A program made the translations under genes and the position numbers. From positions 1 through 64,000 of the forward strand of contig JACRJZ010000089.1 in the NCBI GenBank assembly GCA_016219875.1: 64,000 nt of DNA, in the 5' to 3' direction. This document shows, one piece after another, positions 41,043 to 49,445 of the stretch. How positions within the stretch are numbered: the first letter of the stretch is position 1; every line of letters starts with the position of its first letter. Source of the DNA: Verrucomicrobiota bacterium. GTDB lineage: Bacteria > Verrucomicrobiota > Verrucomicrobiia > Limisphaerales > JACRJZ01. The notes below the pieces were generated by a model that had not been told where the DNA came from, did not search any database, and was given only the letters and a program-made list of their open reading frames with translations.

Positions 41043-44000
41043 TCAAACGTCCTCGGTGGCCACCAGTCGGCTCTCTGGGAGCGGACGAGCACGTGTGTGG
41101 AGGTCCCAAGTTCCGGCTTCAGCGTGCCACTTCCAGATCTGGTAAATGCCGGGATAGACCAGCAACTCGAGGAGGAACGACGTGAAGATGCCGCCAATCA
41201 TCGGCGCGGCGATGCGTTTCATCACATCGGACCCGGTGCCCAGCGACCACATGATCGGCACCAGGCCGATGAACGTCGTGGCCACGGTCATGAACTTCGG
41301 GCGCAGCCGTTGCACCGCGCCATAGCTGATCGCGCGTTGCAGGTCGGCCAGCGTGCGAAGGCGACCTTCCTTCTTGGCCTGCTCGTAGGCGAGGTCGAGA
41401 TAGGTGAGCATGAAGATACCGGTTTCGGCGTCCACCCCGAGCAACGCAATCAAGCCGACCCAGACGCCGATGCTCATGTGGTAGCCGAGCAGGTAGAGGA
41501 ACCACACCGCGCCTACCGCGGAGAACGGCACCGCCAGCAGCACGATCATCGTCTTCGCCATCGAACGCGTGTTGAGGTAAAGCAGGAGGAAGATGAGGAA
41601 CAACGTCACGGGCACGATCAGGAACAGGCGTTCCTTCATTCGGTTCAACGACTCGTATTGTCCGCTCCAGAAGTAGGCGTAGCCGGGCGGCAGCTTGATC
41701 TGCTCGCGCAGTTGGCGACCGGCGTCGGCGAGGTAGCTTTCCAGGTCGCGCCCGGCGACATCGACATAGACGTAGCCGGTCAGGAGGCCGTCCTCGTTGC
41801 GAATCATCGCCGGGCCGGTCTTTGCTTCGACGCGTGCAACTTGCCCCAGCGGAACCTGCGTCTCGCCGTCCGCGCTGGAAACGAGCACGCGTTGCAGCGC
41901 GCTCAAGTCCGACCGGAAATCGCGCGCGTAACGCACGTTCACCGGGTAACGCTCCTGGCCGGCGATGATGGTGGTGACGTTGTCGCCGCCGAGGGAGTTC
42001 TCAATGGTGGCCTGCGCCTCCTCGATGCTAATGCCGTAACGGGCCAGCGCCTCGCGGTCCCACTCGATGTCGAGGAAGAAGCCGCTGCCGGTGCGCTCGG
42101 CGAAAGCACTGCGGGTGCCGGGCACGCGGCGGAGGGCGGCTTCAATTTCACTGCCGATCTTCTCGATGGTAGCGAGGTCGCTGCCGGCGATCTTCAATCC
42201 AACCGGCGTGCGCAGGCCGGTGCTGAGCATTTCGATGCGGCCCTTGATCGGCATGGTCCAGCCGTTGGCCAGGCCAGGCACTTGCAGCGCCAGGTTCATC
42301 TGGTTGATGAGTTCTTCGGAGGAAATGCGGTCCGAGGTGACGTGGCGCAGGACCGACTTCAACCAGCCCGGCGCCCAGGCCGAATACCACGTGTCCGCGC
42401 GGCGCCACTGCTCCTTCGGCTTGAGGATGATTACGGTTTCGAGCATCGAGAGCGGCGCCGGATCGGTGGGGGTTTCGGCGCGGCCGGCTTTGCCCAGGAC
42501 GCGATCCACTTCGGGGAATTGCTTGAGGATGCGGTCCGTGACCTGGAGGACGCGCTGCGCTTCGGTGATCGAAATGCCCGGCATGGTGGAAGGCATGTAA
42601 AGGATCGAGCCTTCGTCCAGGGGCGGCATGAACTCGGAGCCGAGCTTGAAGAACACGGGCACCGTGGTCACGACGAGGAGAGCGGCACCGCCGATCACGG
42701 CCCATTTCCAACGCAGCGCCCAGCCGAGCACCGGTTCGTAGAGGCGAATCAGGAAGCGGCTGATCGGATGGCGCGATTCGGAGTGAATCGTGCCGAGCGC
42801 GGTCGCGTTGACGAGGCGGCAAAGCCACTCGGGCCGAAAACGGAAGCGTTTGACGTGGGTGAACGTGACGCGCAGCGCCGGGTCCAGCGTGATGACCAGC
42901 ACCGCGGCCACGACCATCGCGAGCGTCTTCGTGTAAGCCAGCGGCGTGAAGAGGCGGCCCTCCTGTGCTTCGAGCGTCAGCACGGGCAGGAACGACACCG
43001 CGATGATGAGCAACGCGAAGAAGCTGGGCCGCGCCACCTGCTGAATGGCCTGCAGGACGACGCTCTGGTAGCTGCCGCGCCGGCCGCCGCGTTCCCATTG
43101 CTCGAGGCTTTTGTGAACTTGCTCGACCACGACAATGGCCGCGTCCACCAACGCGCCGATCGCGATGGCGATGCCGCCGAGCGACATGATGTTGGCGGTG
43201 ATGCCCATCATGCGGAAGGGGATGAACGCGACCAGCACCGCGATGGGAATGGTGATGGCGGGAATGATCGCGCTGGGGACATGCCAGAGGAAAAGGAAGA
43301 TCACCAGCATCACCACCACGATGATTTCGAGGAGGGTGGATTTGAGGTTGTCAATCGAGCGGTGGATCAGCTCCGAGCGGTCGTAGATCGGCACGATCTT
43401 CATCCCGGCGGGCAGACCCGGCTCGATCTCGTGGAGGCGGGCCTTGACGCGGTTGATGACGTCGAGCGCGTTCTGCCCGTGGCGCATGACCACGATGCCG
43501 GACACCACTTCGCCTTGCCCGTCGAGATCGCAGAGGCCGCGGCGCAGGTCTGGGCCAATGGCGACTTGGCCGATGTCGCGGACACGGATGGGCGTGCCGT
43601 TCTTGGTGGCCAGCGCGATGTTCTCGATGTCCGCCACGGATTTGAGGTAGCCGCGTCCACGCACCATGTATTCGGTGCTGCCAAACTCCAGAAGTCGGCC
43701 TGCGGATTCCTTGTTGGCGCTGCGGACGGCTTCGACCACGCGGCTGATTGATAGGCCGTAAGCCTGCAAGCGGATCGGATCGACATTCACTTGGAACTGT
43801 TTTCCGAAGCCACCGACTGGCGCGATCTCGGCCACGCCGGGCACGCTCTTCAGGTAATACTTCAAGTGCCAGTCCTGGTACGAGCGCAAGTCAGCCAAGC
43901 TGTGCTTTCCGGTGTCGTCCACCAGCGCGTATTGGAAAACCCAGCCCAGCGCGGTGGCGTCCGGGCCCATCTCGGTCACGACGCCCGCCGGCAAACGCGC

Positions 44001-44351
44001 CTGCACGGCCGCGAGATATTCCTGTGTGCGCGAGCGCGCCCAGTAGAGATCGGTGCCGTCCTCGAAGATGACATACACGTAGGAGTAGCCGAAGTCGGAG
44101 AAGCCGCGCACCGACTTGACCTTGGGCGCGCCGAGCATCGCGGAGACGATCGGGTAAGTGACCTGCGCTTCGAGAATGTCCGGGCTGCGATCCCAGCGCG
44201 AATAGATGATGACTTGCGTGTCGCTGAGGTCGGGGATGGCGTCGAGCGGCACGCGCTTGAGCGACCACCAGCCCGCCACGCAGGCGGCGGCCACAATGGC
44301 GAACACCAGAGCGCGGTTCCGAACGGAGAACTCGATGATGCGGTGGATCAC
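41043..44351 (-). CDS. cusA: CusA-type Cu(I)/Ag(I) RND efflux pump
   Basis: 1102 residues. Inner-membrane RND transporter that exports metal through a tripartite complex. RND blocks: LDAIPDLSDTQVIIYS and YALVDDTGKHSLADLRSYQD near the N-terminus, and the TM4 acidic region. The three methionines of the copper-binding triad (M573, M623 and M672 in E. coli CusA) have counterparts: ILYMPSTMPG near residue 584, PLSMLETVIILKP near 634, and GRIEMLSTG near 706. That points to Cu/Ag rather than Co/Zn/Cd. GTG start, one base after the cusB stop codon on the same strand, so tightly coupled. No CusC outer-membrane partner is in the cluster. Confidence 0.93.
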   Translation of the reverse strand: MIHRIIEFSVRNRALVFAIVAAACVAGWWSLKRVPLDAIPDLSDTQVIIYSRWDRSPDILEAQVTYPIVSAMLGAPKVKSVRGFSDFGYSYVYVIFEDGTDLYWARSRTQEYLAAVQARLPAGVVTEMGPDATALGWVFQYALVDDTGKHSLADLRSYQDWHLKYYLKSVPGVAEIAPVGGFGKQFQVNVDPIRLQAYGLSISRVVEAVRSANKESAGRLLEFGSTEYMVRGRGYLKSVADIENIALATKNGTPIRVRDIGQVAIGPDLRRGLCDLDGQGEVVSGIVVMRHGQNALDVINRVKARLHEIEPGLPAGMKIVPIYDRSELIHRSIDNLKSTLLEIIVVVMLVIFLFLWHVPSAIIPAITIPIAVLVAFIPFRMMGITANIMSLGGIAIAIGALVDAAIVVVEQVHKSLEQWERGGRRGSYQSVVLQAIQQVARPSFFALLIIAVSFLPVLTLEAQEGRLFTPLAYTKTLAMVVAAVLVITLDPALRVTFTHVKRFRFRPEWLCRLVNATALGTIHSESRHPISRFLIRLYEPVLGWALRWKWAVIGGAALLVVTTVPVFFKLGSEFMPPLDEGSILYMPSTMPGISITEAQRVLQVTDRILKQFPEVDRVLGKAGRAETPTDPAPLSMLETVIILKPKEQWRRADTWYSAWAPGWLKSVLRHVTSDRISSEELINQMNLALQVPGLANGWTMPIKGRIEMLSTGLRTPVGLKIAGSDLATIEKIGSEIEAALRRVPGTRSAFAERTGSGFFLDIEWDREALARYGISIEEAQATIENSLGGDNVTTIIAGQERYPVNVRYARDFRSDLSALQRVLVSSADGETQVPLGQVARVEAKTGPAMIRNEDGLLTGYVYVDVAGRDLESYLADAGRQLREQIKLPPGYAYFWSGQYESLNRMKERLFLIVPVTLFLIFLLLYLNTRSMAKTMIVLLAVPFSAVGAVWFLYLLGYHMSIGVWVGLIALLGVDAETGIFMLTYLDLAYEQAKKEGRLRTLADLQRAISYGAVQRLRPKFMTVATTFIGLVPIMWSLGTGSDVMKRIAAPMIGGIFTSFLLELLVYPGIYQIWKWHAEAGTWDLHTRARPLPESRLVATEDV

Positions 44352-44352
44352 G

Positions 44353-45858
44353 TCAAGGGTGCCGGACGTCCGAACCGGTGTGAGACAAGGCCGCGGACGA
44401 GTCGGCCGGTTTCTCCGCCGTGGCTTTCAACGCGCCGGCTGGGTCGTCGTCGAAGGTGCGTTTGCAGCCGTCCATGCAGAAGTAATAGGTCTGGCCCTGG
44501 TACTCGCTGACGCAGTTTTTCGCCTTGGCCTTCAGAGGGTCCACGGTCATGCCGCACACGGGATCGACCATCTCGGTCTTCCGCGTTGCCGCCGCCGCGA
44601 GCTTCATGCGGCTTTCGGAATCGAGGAGGAAGTTGCCCGAAATGACCACGCGTTCGCCGGGCATGAGGCCGCGGACGATTTCAACCTGGTCTCCCAGCCG
44701 CCGGCCCGTCTCCACCACCCTCGGCTCGAACACGCCTTGCCCGCGGTCCACGAAGACGGTCTGGTGTTGGCCCGCGTCCAACACGGCATCGGCACTTACC
44801 ACGAGCGTCTCCGGCAGCGTGACGGGCACATGCACGTCCACAAACATGTCGGGTTTCAGCGCATAGTCCGGATTGTCGGCTTCGAGCCGGACCTTCAACG
44901 TGCGCGAGCCGCTGTCGAACTGTGGCACGGCCTGGCTGACCGTGGCCTTGAGCACCCCGGCCTGGCGGGGCAAACTCACGGTCACTGGCTGGCCGGCTTT
45001 GAACCAGTGGGCTTCGTTTTCAAAGGCATCGGCCAGGATCCAAACCTGGCCCAAGTCGGCGAGCCGGAAGAGTTCTGTGCCTTTCTCGAACCGCAGGCCC
45101 TCCGACACGTTGCGGGTCAGGATCACCCCGTCTGTCGGGGCGGTGAGGTTGATGCTGGGGACCAGCTTGCGGTTGGCGATGATCTCCTGCACTTGCATTT
45201 CTCCCATGCCGAGGTTTTTCAGCGCGTCAACGTATTGCTGGACGTTGACATTGAACTGCGTGACGCGGCTGTTCTGGAGGTTGGTATCTTGGCCCGTGGC
45301 CTGGGCGCGGTCTTTCGATCCGAGGGCGAAGATCAGGGCCTGTCCAGCGGAGAGAAAGTCGGGGCTGTAGAACGAGGCCAGCACCTCATGCCGCTTCACA
45401 CGACTGCCGCTGGCACAAGGCAGGGCCTTGGTGATCCATCCGTTGACCGTGGCGTTGAGGCGATAAACACGGGTTTCATCCACCACTACCCGGCCCAGCA
45501 GGCGCTGGGTGTGGCCCAGGGCTTTCTTCTCGACGACACCCAGTTTCACGCCGATCAGTTGCTGCTTGGCGGGACTGACCTGGACCGATCCTGCCGGGGC
45601 TGCGGCCAACCCGCCTCGTCCGCTAGCGCCGGGTGCGGCGTCGGCATAGACCGGCTCCATTTTCATGCCACAGGGCGCCAACCCCGGCTGGTCCGAGGTA
45701 TGGGTCGGGTTCATTGGGTCCACGTAATAGAGGACCTGGCGCTGGGCCGCGCCGTTCGCAGCGCCGGCGGATCGTCGGCCGTGGCCGGTTCCCATCAGGA
45801 ACGCGGCGGCCACGAGGGCCGTCACCAACGCGGCATAGACAAGTCGTTTCATCATCAT
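44353..45858 (-). CDS. cusB: CusB-type periplasmic adaptor with C-terminal YHS domain
   Basis: 501 residues. N-terminal membrane anchor (RLVYAALVTALVAAAFLMGTG), then a heavy-metal-binding module YVDPMNPTHTSDQPGLAPCG followed by MKMEPVYA. Next come hairpin and barrel domains of a membrane-fusion protein (GWITKALPCASGSRVKRHE, LTAPTDGVILTRNVSEG, VPVTLPETLVVSADAVLD). The C-terminus adds a YHS domain (MVDPVCGMTVDPLKAKAKNC, YYFCMDGCKRTF), a Cys-rich metal-binding fold. Metal-binding modules at both ends suggest it takes up periplasmic copper and passes it to CusA. Three consecutive Met codons begin the protein. Confidence 0.9.
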   Translation of the reverse strand: MMMKRLVYAALVTALVAAAFLMGTGHGRRSAGAANGAAQRQVLYYVDPMNPTHTSDQPGLAPCGMKMEPVYADAAPGASGRGGLAAAPAGSVQVSPAKQQLIGVKLGVVEKKALGHTQRLLGRVVVDETRVYRLNATVNGWITKALPCASGSRVKRHEVLASFYSPDFLSAGQALIFALGSKDRAQATGQDTNLQNSRVTQFNVNVQQYVDALKNLGMGEMQVQEIIANRKLVPSINLTAPTDGVILTRNVSEGLRFEKGTELFRLADLGQVWILADAFENEAHWFKAGQPVTVSLPRQAGVLKATVSQAVPQFDSGSRTLKVRLEADNPDYALKPDMFVDVHVPVTLPETLVVSADAVLDAGQHQTVFVDRGQGVFEPRVVETGRRLGDQVEIVRGLMPGERVVISGNFLLDSESRMKLAAAATRKTEMVDPVCGMTVDPLKAKAKNCVSEYQGQTYYFCMDGCKRTFDDDPAGALKATAEKPADSSAALSHTGSDVRHP

Positions 45859-46044
45859 CGCGGGTCGTGAAGTTTGAGCCTCGTGATCTCGGCCGCATCG
45901 GAGTCTTGGCCACGCCTCCAGCGTTTCTTGATAACAAGGACCGCCATCACCATGTCAGCGACAGCGGTCCTGTGGAGGCTTGGTCGGCTCTGCGGTTTCA
46001 GGGTTCCCTCAGGGTGTTCCAGTCTGATTTCACCATGTCGCCGC

Positions 46045-46626
46045 CTACGGCTGCCGCGGCACCAAGCGGAAGAACAGCGTGCCGGTCGGCGGTGAGACGG
46101 TCACACGGCACCGGCCGCCCTCGACAACCGGGCTGAGCGGACAGTCGGTCCAACTCGGCGAGGACAGGCTGGGGCTTTGCTCGAGGATCCATCTCCCAGA
46201 CGAGTCCGACCAAGAAACGACCACGGCATTGGGACCGCTGTTGGCCGCAGCGAGCCGCGGCGCTTCGACGGTTGGCTCTACGCTCACCGCGCTCCAGAAG
46301 CCACCGGTGAGCGAAAAGGAACCGCCTGCCATCGGCCCGCCGGCCTCGGGTTGGCCGGGGGTGCCCGTGAGGGAATACTGGGCGTCGGCACTGGTGCCGC
46401 CGCCTCCCCCAACGGTGAACCAGTCGATGCTGTAAGACTGGGCGTGCAAGACTGCCGCTGGCCACAGGAGCGCGGCGACAACGAACCCGAAGGCACGCCG
46501 CCACGCGCAAAGGGAGGAAACGGCGAGACGGCGGGACGGCGTGACGGCACGCGGCCCGTCGCCGGTTCGCCGAGTCACCGAGTCGCCGCCTCGCTGCTCC
46601 TGGATGCTAGGTTTCGGATGCTTCAT
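46045..46626 (-). CDS. Small secreted protein of the copper cluster
   Basis: 193 residues. A basic n-region and a signal peptide (FVVAALLWPAAVLHAQ), then SYSIDWFTVGGGGGTSADAQ and YSLTGTPGQPEAGGPMAGGSFSL-like sequence. This is a motif found in many verrucomicrobial secreted proteins of unknown role. The second half is the usual beta-sandwich tail (WILEQSPSLSSPSWTD...LFFRLVPRQP). No metal-binding residues stand out. It starts 12 bp after the stop of the S74 protein on the same strand, so it is probably co-transcribed with it. Confidence 0.65.
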   Translation of the reverse strand: MKHPKPSIQEQRGGDSVTRRTGDGPRAVTPSRRLAVSSLCAWRRAFGFVVAALLWPAAVLHAQSYSIDWFTVGGGGGTSADAQYSLTGTPGQPEAGGPMAGGSFSLTGGFWSAVSVEPTVEAPRLAAANSGPNAVVVSWSDSSGRWILEQSPSLSSPSWTDCPLSPVVEGGRCRVTVSPPTGTLFFRLVPRQP

Positions 46627-46638
46627 GGGCGCCTCCGT

Positions 46639-49365
46639 TTACTTGGCGAGCTGGCGGATGATTTCTTCCAGCGCAGCCAACCGCCGCTGGAGCGCCTGCA
46701 CTTCGGCGTCCTTGGCCTTGATCTGGGCCTCCAGTTTCTGATTCAAGCCCTGGAGCGCCGCCAGTGTGACGCCGTGGAGGTCGCCGGAATCCAGCGCCGT
46801 CTCGGTGTTGCCAAGCTGGAATTGCTCGCGGAAGTCCTGCGCCATCGGCCCGAGGTGGCGGGTGGCGTGGCCCTTGAAGTTCCACTCGCTGACCGGCACC
46901 CGGCAGACCTTCTCCAACACGCCCACGGTGTCCGCGGGCACGAAGGCCTCTTTGAGGTTCCGGTCGCTGCTGAACGTCCAGGATGAACTGCCCGGCATCC
47001 AGGACACGGTCTGGGCGAGTTGAACGCCCCCACTGGTGAAGCGCACGCCACCGGAGCAGCGGAACGACACCTGATTGCTAGCCGTCGAGGAGAAGGGTTC
47101 TTCCACGGAATCGCCCCAGACGAAGCTGCCCGCGTGACGCGAGATAGCGTAATGGCCGATCGCCCAACTGTACTCATTGGTGGCGATGCAGTGATCGCCG
47201 ATCGCCACGGCGTGCTCTTTGTCGGAGAGCGTGTCGTAGCCCTGGGCGAACGAATAGGGGCCGCGGGCCGTCGCACTTCCAATCGCCGCCGAGAACGGGC
47301 CGCTGGCGACCGACGATCCCATCGCTGTCGAACCGTAGCCGCTAGCCAGCGAAAGATCGCCCATGGCGGTAGCGTATTCGCCGCTGGCGGTGGAAGACCC
47401 CATCGCGGTGGCGGCATAGCCGCTGGCCGTCGAAGAGTCGCCCATCGCGGTCGCGTAATCGCCGGTGGCCCAGGAATCACCGCCCATCGCGGTGGCGGCC
47501 TCGCCACTGGCCAACGAGTAGTCGCCCATGGCCGTCGCGCCAAAGCCCGTGGCCATCGACTGGCCCAGTTGCACCCGCGTGGCGTTGACATCGAACAACC
47601 TGGCTCCTTCCACCAGCACGTCCCCGCGGACGTGCAGGGGCGCCTGCGGCGCGGAGGTTCCGATGGCCACCCATTGGTCGCTGACCAGTCCTGCCTGGGC
47701 CGTCGTCGTCCCATCCAGCAGTGTGACCGCGTCAATCCCGCCGGCCACCACCAGATTGCCGGCCACGGACAGGTTCTGCACGCTGTTCAAGTGACTGAAT
47801 CCCTTCTGGCTGTTATGCACCACGGCCTTTAACACCGGGGCCGACGGTTGAGAAACATCCACCGCGGTCAACGCGTTGTCGTACTCGGCGGCGATCCACA
47901 AGGTGTTTCCTTGAAACGCCACGGCCCGCGCGCCCCAGAGGCTGTCAAACCCGGCCTGTCCGTCCTTCAACGTCGCCAGAAAGACTGGGTCGGCCGGATT
48001 CGAGATGTCCACCAGCGTCACCGCAGAATCGGTGCGAGCGGCAATGGCCAGGACGTTGCCTGAGATCGCCACGCCCCAAACGCCGTCCAAAGCGGTGAAC
48101 GCTCCCTGACCGTGCTCGAGACTGGCCCGCAACACGGGGTTGGTCGGCGTGGACACGTCCACCAACGTCACCGCGTTGTCCCAGTAAGCGGCGATGGCCA
48201 GCAACCCACCCTGTCGGGCCAGAGCCACCGCTCCGCCCAAGAGGTGGAAGCCGGGCGCTCCGTCCTTCAGCACGGCTTGCAGCACCGGCGCGGCCGGATT
48301 GGATACGTCCACCAACGTCACGGCGTCGTCCAGGAAGGCGGCGACCGCGAGGGTATGACCCGTCAGGTTGACGGCGGTAGCGCCGTCCAACTCATCGAAG
48401 CCACCCTCGCCGTCCCGCAAGGTCGAGCGCCACGCCGGCGTGGCTGGGGCCGACACATCGGCCAGCGTGACGGCGCCATCGTAGAAGGCGGCCATCGCCA
48501 GCAGTTGGCCGGACAGTGCCACGCCGGATGCGCCCGCCAGATTGGTGAAACTGCCCGTGCGGTTCTCAATCATGCCCAAGGCGGTCGGCCAACGGGGATC
48601 ACTGACGTCCCAAAGGCCGACGGCGTCATCATCCAGATAACCGAGGGCCAGCAGGCCCCCGGAAATCGCGGTGAAAACCTCGCCTTCCCGATTCGTGCGC
48701 GCTCCCAAGTCCTCCAAGAGTTCGCTCAGGAGGGTCGGCGACAGGATGGTCTGGCTGGAGTTGATGTGCAGACCAGCGACCGGGGTGGCGGTGCCAATCC
48801 CCACCAAGCCGTTGCTGTTCACTGTGACCGCGCCGGCTGGCGAACCATCCGCGGCGCCCAGGCTGGACACCGCTCCCAGAGCGAGTTTGGAGGCCGTGAC
48901 GGCGCCGTCCGCCAGCGCATTGCTGGTGATGGTGCCCGCGCCGATGTTGGCCGGGGCGAGAGTGCCACTGAGGCCCGCCGCGTTGGCCCCGGCCGCGAAC
49001 ACCGCATACGGCGTGGGCGTGAGCGCCTGTCGCGGGTCCAGCGCGCTGAAGTCTCCGCTGCCGCTCGGGCGCACGGCGACTTCCAGCCAGCGGGCGCCGC
49101 CGGTGAAGGCGCCTGCGCCGAAATCCAGCGTGGCCGTGACCAGGCCGTTGCTGACCAGGACGGCGCTGTTGGTGAGCGCCGGCCCAACCTGGACGCCGGC
49201 GCTCGCTTGGTCGAAGAGCACAAAACGCAGGTCGTACTGGCCGTTGGCGGCCACGCCCGCGTTGGCGAGACGCCCCTGATAAGTGAATGCCGTACCTTGC
49301 GCCCAGACGCCCAGCGTGCCGCCGAGCGTCAAGACCGCCACAAGAGTTGCATACTTGGTTTTCAT
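46639..49365 (-). CDS. Surface protein with LVIVD repeats, YadA-type head and S74 chaperone domain
   Basis: About 908 residues. Signal peptide (MKTKYATLVAVLTLGGTLGV). An N-terminal sandwich (FTYQGRLANAGVAANGQYDL) is followed by about eight LVIVD-type repeats (AVTLVDVSNPAAPVLQAVLKDG), predicted to form a beta-propeller. Then there are YadA/Hia head repeats (ATAMGDSSTASGYAATAMGS), which trimerise as a left-handed roll. The C-terminus is a peptidase S74 / intramolecular chaperone domain (FSSDRNLKEAFVPADT, then VSEWNFKGH and HLGPMAQDF) and a coiled coil (LEAQIKAKDAEVQALQRRLA). S74 domains trimerise and cleave themselves off phage tail fibres. The start at 49365 precedes the signal peptide. Confidence 0.8.
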   Translation of the reverse strand: MKTKYATLVAVLTLGGTLGVWAQGTAFTYQGRLANAGVAANGQYDLRFVLFDQASAGVQVGPALTNSAVLVSNGLVTATLDFGAGAFTGGARWLEVAVRPSGSGDFSALDPRQALTPTPYAVFAAGANAAGLSGTLAPANIGAGTITSNALADGAVTASKLALGAVSSLGAADGSPAGAVTVNSNGLVGIGTATPVAGLHINSSQTILSPTLLSELLEDLGARTNREGEVFTAISGGLLALGYLDDDAVGLWDVSDPRWPTALGMIENRTGSFTNLAGASGVALSGQLLAMAAFYDGAVTLADVSAPATPAWRSTLRDGEGGFDELDGATAVNLTGHTLAVAAFLDDAVTLVDVSNPAAPVLQAVLKDGAPGFHLLGGAVALARQGGLLAIAAYWDNAVTLVDVSTPTNPVLRASLEHGQGAFTALDGVWGVAISGNVLAIAARTDSAVTLVDISNPADPVFLATLKDGQAGFDSLWGARAVAFQGNTLWIAAEYDNALTAVDVSQPSAPVLKAVVHNSQKGFSHLNSVQNLSVAGNLVVAGGIDAVTLLDGTTTAQAGLVSDQWVAIGTSAPQAPLHVRGDVLVEGARLFDVNATRVQLGQSMATGFGATAMGDYSLASGEAATAMGGDSWATGDYATAMGDSSTASGYAATAMGSSTASGEYATAMGDLSLASGYGSTAMGSSVASGPFSAAIGSATARGPYSFAQGYDTLSDKEHAVAIGDHCIATNEYSWAIGHYAISRHAGSFVWGDSVEEPFSSTASNQVSFRCSGGVRFTSGGVQLAQTVSWMPGSSSWTFSSDRNLKEAFVPADTVGVLEKVCRVPVSEWNFKGHATRHLGPMAQDFREQFQLGNTETALDSGDLHGVTLAALQGLNQKLEAQIKAKDAEVQALQRRLAALEEIIRQLAK

Positions 49366-49445
49366 GGGATGCTTGGAGTTGCTGTCGTGATTCAGTCTTT
49401 TCTCAGTTTCTTTTTTTGGGGGATCGGAGTTTTGTCGTTGGTCCA

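Noticed and set aside
46639..49365. Prophage tail-fibre gene (because of the S74 domain)
   Set aside because: No other phage gene is nearby; the protein has a signal peptide and LVIVD repeats, and lies in a copper cluster.
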